Part shown: piece by piece, positions 40,491 to 42,824 of the stretch | How positions within the stretch are numbered: position 1 is the first letter of the stretch | How the letters are laid out: the number at the start of each line of letters is the position of its first letter | DNA from: Streptomyces sp. NRRL S-244 | Lineage (GTDB): Bacteria; Actinomycetota; Actinomycetes; Streptomycetales; Streptomycetaceae | DNA: 42,824 nt | Direction: 5' to 3' | Assembly (NCBI RefSeq): GCF_000717915.1 | Contig: NZ_JOCX01000038.1 | Location: 1 to 42,824 of the forward strand | The notes under the pieces: model-generated | Told to the model about the DNA's origin: nothing | Database searches by the model: none | What the model saw: the letters and a program-made list of their open reading frames with translations, nothing else | Position numbers and translations under genes: made by a program

Positions 40491-42032
40491 GTGCATGACG
40501 TGGTGATCGTGGGAGCCGGCCCGGTCGGTCTGTCCCTCGCCTGCGAGCTCGGCCTCGCGGGCTGTTCCGTACTGGTACTCGAGCGGGAGCCGGAGCCCCG
40601 CTCCCCGTTACGGGTGGCCCCGCTCGGGATGCGCGGCTTGTCGGCCGCTTCGGTCGAGGCGTTCTACCGCCGCGGGATGCTGCACCCGCTGCTGACGGCG
40701 GCGGGCGGCCACGGCGGTTCCGGCGCGAGCCCCGATGCGGACGTGCCGTCACCCCCTCGTCGCGGCGGCCACTTCGCCGGCATGATGCTGGATCCGGCCA
40801 AGATCGACGACTCCGCCTTACCGTTCCGGCTTCCCACCCCGGCGCCGGAGCTCCTGATGACGGACCTCGAAGCGGTCGAGAAGGTGCTGTCCGAGCAGGC
40901 ATCGAAGCTCGGTGTGGAAGTCAAGCGCGGCGTCACGGTCTCGGCCATCTCCCGGAACGGCGAGGACGCCGTCGTCGCGCACGCCGGCGCGGACGCGTAC
41001 GCCGCGCGCTGGCTCGTCGGCTGCGACGGCGGACGCAGTACGGTGCGCAGGCTCGCGGGCTTCGACTTCCTCGGCACCGAACCGCAGTTCACCGGCTACG
41101 TCATGCACGCCGCCATCGCCGACCCGGAGAAACTGCGCCCCGGGTTCAACCTGACGCCGACGGGCATGTACATCCGGATGCCCGCGGAAGGGCACGTCGG
41201 CATGATGGACTTCGACGGCGGCGCGTTCGATCGCTCGCAGCAGCCGACCCGCGCCCATCTCCAGGCGGTTCTGCGCCGGGTGTCCGGCACCGATGTGACG
41301 TTGGACGACGTCCACATCGCCTCGACCTTCACCGACCGGGCGATGCAGACGACGGCCTACCGGCAGGGCCGCGTCCTGCTCGCGGGCGACGCCGCCCACA
41401 TCCACTCCCCGCTGGGCGGGCAGGGACTCAACACGGGCATCGGCGACGCCATGAACCTGGGGTGGAAGCTCGCGGCGACCGTGCAAGGGCACGCGCCGGA
41501 CGGGCTCCTCGACACGTACACCCGCGAGCGCCATCCGATCGGCGCGGGGGTGCTCGACTGGTCGCGCGCCCAGGTGGCGGCCATGAAACCGGACCCGCAT
41601 GCCCAGGCGATCCAAGCAGTGGTCCGCGATCTGATCGGGACCCGTGACGGAACGACCTACATGTTCGAGAAGCTGTCGGGATCGTGGATCCGCTACGACC
41701 TCGGCGGCGGGCATCCGCTGGCCGGGCGCAGCGCCCCGGACTTCCATCTCGAGGACGGCACTCGCCTCGGCGACCTGATGCAGGACGGTCGAGGCGTCGT
41801 GCTCGATTTCAGCATCGACCGGCGCCTGCACGGTTCGGCGACGGGCTGGGAGAGCCGGATACGGTATGCGGCCGGGCGGGCGAGGGACGACCTCGGGCTG
41901 GGTGCCGTGCTGGTCCGACCCGACGGCGTGGTCGCCTGGGCGGACGGTCGCGACCCTGATGGTGAAGCGTTCGAGCGGGCCGCGGGCCTTTGGTTCGGTA
42001 GTCCTCACCCGGCCGAGACCGTCGTCGCGTAG
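40491..42032 (+). CDS. FAD-dependent aromatic (polyketide) hydroxylase with two TTA codons
   Basis: 513 aa, GTG start with AAGGGG upstream. FAD motif VVIVGAGPVGL (GxGxxG, 8-13), WLVGCDGGRSTVRR (about 172-186), GDAAHIHSPLGGQGLNTGIGDAMNLGWKL (about 298-326), and a C-terminal thioredoxin-like domain (from about 415) without catalytic cysteines. This is the three-domain layout of PgaE/RdmE/Rox-type hydroxylases acting on polyketides, phenols or rifamycin-like drugs. Codons 40 (40608-40610) and 110 (40818-40820) are TTA, the rare leucine codon read only by the bldA tRNA, so translation should depend on developmental stage. No biosynthetic cluster is visible beside it. Confidence 0.9.
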   Translation: MHDVVIVGAGPVGLSLACELGLAGCSVLVLEREPEPRSPLRVAPLGMRGLSAASVEAFYRRGMLHPLLTAAGGHGGSGASPDADVPSPPRRGGHFAGMMLDPAKIDDSALPFRLPTPAPELLMTDLEAVEKVLSEQASKLGVEVKRGVTVSAISRNGEDAVVAHAGADAYAARWLVGCDGGRSTVRRLAGFDFLGTEPQFTGYVMHAAIADPEKLRPGFNLTPTGMYIRMPAEGHVGMMDFDGGAFDRSQQPTRAHLQAVLRRVSGTDVTLDDVHIASTFTDRAMQTTAYRQGRVLLAGDAAHIHSPLGGQGLNTGIGDAMNLGWKLAATVQGHAPDGLLDTYTRERHPIGAGVLDWSRAQVAAMKPDPHAQAIQAVVRDLIGTRDGTTYMFEKLSGSWIRYDLGGGHPLAGRSAPDFHLEDGTRLGDLMQDGRGVVLDFSIDRRLHGSATGWESRIRYAAGRARDDLGLGAVLVRPDGVVAWADGRDPDGEAFERAAGLWFGSPHPAETVVA

Positions 42033-42158
42033 GGCCTCGCCGCCGACCCGGGACGAGTAGCACCGCCTTCTGGTACGGACAACCCCGACGAAAGGCGGGG
42101 GGCTGAGCCGCCGTTCGGCAGGGGCGGTGGAGCGGCCCGGATTCCTAGCGTCGGCGGC

Positions 42159-42824
42159 ATGGAAAACGAGATACGACCGGGTATGGCGCGCGCGGCGGTC
42201 CTGACGCCGACCGCCGCCGGAATCGCGGGCGCGCTGGGCCTGCTGTGGCTGGCGCCGGACGGGCCGGTGCCCGAGGGCGGGGCTTCGGCCCGCGGCTACC
42301 GTGCGGTGACGGGGTGGGTGGCGGACGGGCCGAGATGGACGGGTGCGCTGCTGGAGGCCGCCACGGAGGGCACGCTCGTCCTCCTCGGGCTGCTGCTGGC
42401 CGCGGTGGGGTGGCGCGCACTGCGGCGGCGGGACGCCGGCGGGATCGCGGGCACCGTGCTGGTCGGGCTCGGGACGGTGGCGGCTTACGTACTGAGCGAG
42501 GCCGTCAAATCGGTCGTCGACGAGGAACGGCCGTGCCGCGCCCTGCGCGACGCGGTGGCGGTGGCGGTGTGCCCGGAGCCGGGCGACTGGTCGTTCCCGA
42601 GCAACCACGCGACGCTCGCCGTGGCGCTCGCCGTCGGCGTGGCCGTGCTGCGGCCCGTCCTCGCGGCGGCGGCGCTGCCGCTGGGTGCGGTGGCGGCGCT
42701 GCTGCGGGTGGCGGTCGGGGTGCACTACCCGCACGACGTACTGGCGGGGGCGGTGCTGGGCTGCGCCGTGGTGGCGGGGGTCCTGGCCGGCGCACGGCCG
42801 TGGGGGACGCGGCTGGTGTCAGGG
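42159..42824 (+). CDS. PAP2-family membrane phosphatase, 3' end beyond window
   Basis: 222 codons are visible without a stop. Phosphatase motifs are complete: C1 KSVVDEERP (117-125), C2 FPSNH (146-150, SGH-type with Asn) and C3 RVAVGVHYPHD (183-193). About six membrane helices surround them. The active site would face outside, removing phosphate from lipid pyrophosphates such as undecaprenyl or phosphatidate. The ATG at 42159 is inferred from where the reading begins to look like a membrane protein; the ribosome site is weak. The usual length is about 220-240 aa, so little is missing. Confidence 0.85.
   Translation, partial: MENEIRPGMARAAVLTPTAAGIAGALGLLWLAPDGPVPEGGASARGYRAVTGWVADGPRWTGALLEAATEGTLVLLGLLLAAVGWRALRRRDAGGIAGTVLVGLGTVAAYVLSEAVKSVVDEERPCRALRDAVAVAVCPEPGDWSFPSNHATLAVALAVGVAVLRPVLAAAALPLGAVAALLRVAVGVHYPHDVLAGAVLGCAVVAGVLAGARPWGTRLVSG

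Noticed and set aside
40818..42734. Minus-strand ORF of 638 codons opposite the hydroxylase and PAP2 gene
   Set aside because: Spans two well-supported genes; Arg/His-rich composition typical of antisense frames in GC-rich DNA.

Overview
The window is high-G+C actinobacterial chromosome, almost certainly Streptomyces or a close relative. Third codon positions are nearly always G or C, GTG starts are common, and the families are typical of the genus: Zur-controlled cysteine-free ribosomal proteins, ECF41- and ECF42-type sigma factors, many one-gene regulators next to oxidoreductases, and bldA-type TTA codons in one gene. I count about 45 genes. I see no rRNA, tRNA, CRISPR array, intact insertion sequence or prophage.

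Layout. 1-104 is the tail of an ABC permease. 153-1436 is a flavin monooxygenase. 1600-5601 is a zinc-starvation island: a divergent promoter with a Zur-like box at 2177-2191 drives rpmB-rpsN leftwards and rpmG-rpmE2-COG0523-rpsR-rpmF-COG0523 rightwards. All six ribosomal proteins are the cysteine-free type, and one of the two COG0523 proteins has lost its GTPase motifs. 5719-7568 is a TetR gene with a SnoaL-like protein and an FMN reductase, linked by three 16-bp operator-like sites. 7586-10141 is a divergent LysR/PLP-decarboxylase pair. 10197-16955 holds a voltage-gated cation channel, an MFS exporter, a metallo-beta-lactamase-fold hydrolase, a type-B carboxylesterase, an aquaporin and a polysaccharide deacetylase. 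17046-19259 is a YhgE/ABC-2-like membrane protein divergent from a MerR regulator. 19249-23067 holds a secreted lipase, a maleylpyruvate-isomerase-like protein and a membrane Ser/Thr kinase with a 24-proline tract.

23061-26502 (minus strand) runs FAD monooxygenase, ECF41-type sigma factor, NDH-2-like oxidoreductase. Divergent from it is a GntR-TetR fusion regulator (26688-27680), followed by an orphan macrolide-type glycosyltransferase. 29139-29923 is a frameshifted merR gene. 29970-31405 is a TetR/alpha-beta-hydrolase operon whose four CTAGG motifs overlap the end of the broken merR. Then come YjbQ, a HEAT-repeat protein under a MerR-type promoter, a secreted multidomain GH3 glycosidase, and an ECF42 sigma/YCII operon with a matching candidate autoregulatory promoter. 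Around 38.5 kb the last 21 codons and terminator of a lytic transglycosylase gene survive next to about 430 bp of gene-poor DNA that looks less GC-rich. The right end carries small secreted and membrane proteins, an aromatic hydroxylase with two TTA codons behind SARP-like direct repeats, and a truncated PAP2 phosphatase.

No single locus is demonstrably a new system. The best candidates for something undescribed are the pseudo-GTPase in the zinc island, the GntR-TetR fusion with its flanking enzymes, and the TTA/direct-repeat-controlled hydroxylase. All regulatory-site calls are by eye from symmetry and spacing; no search was run.
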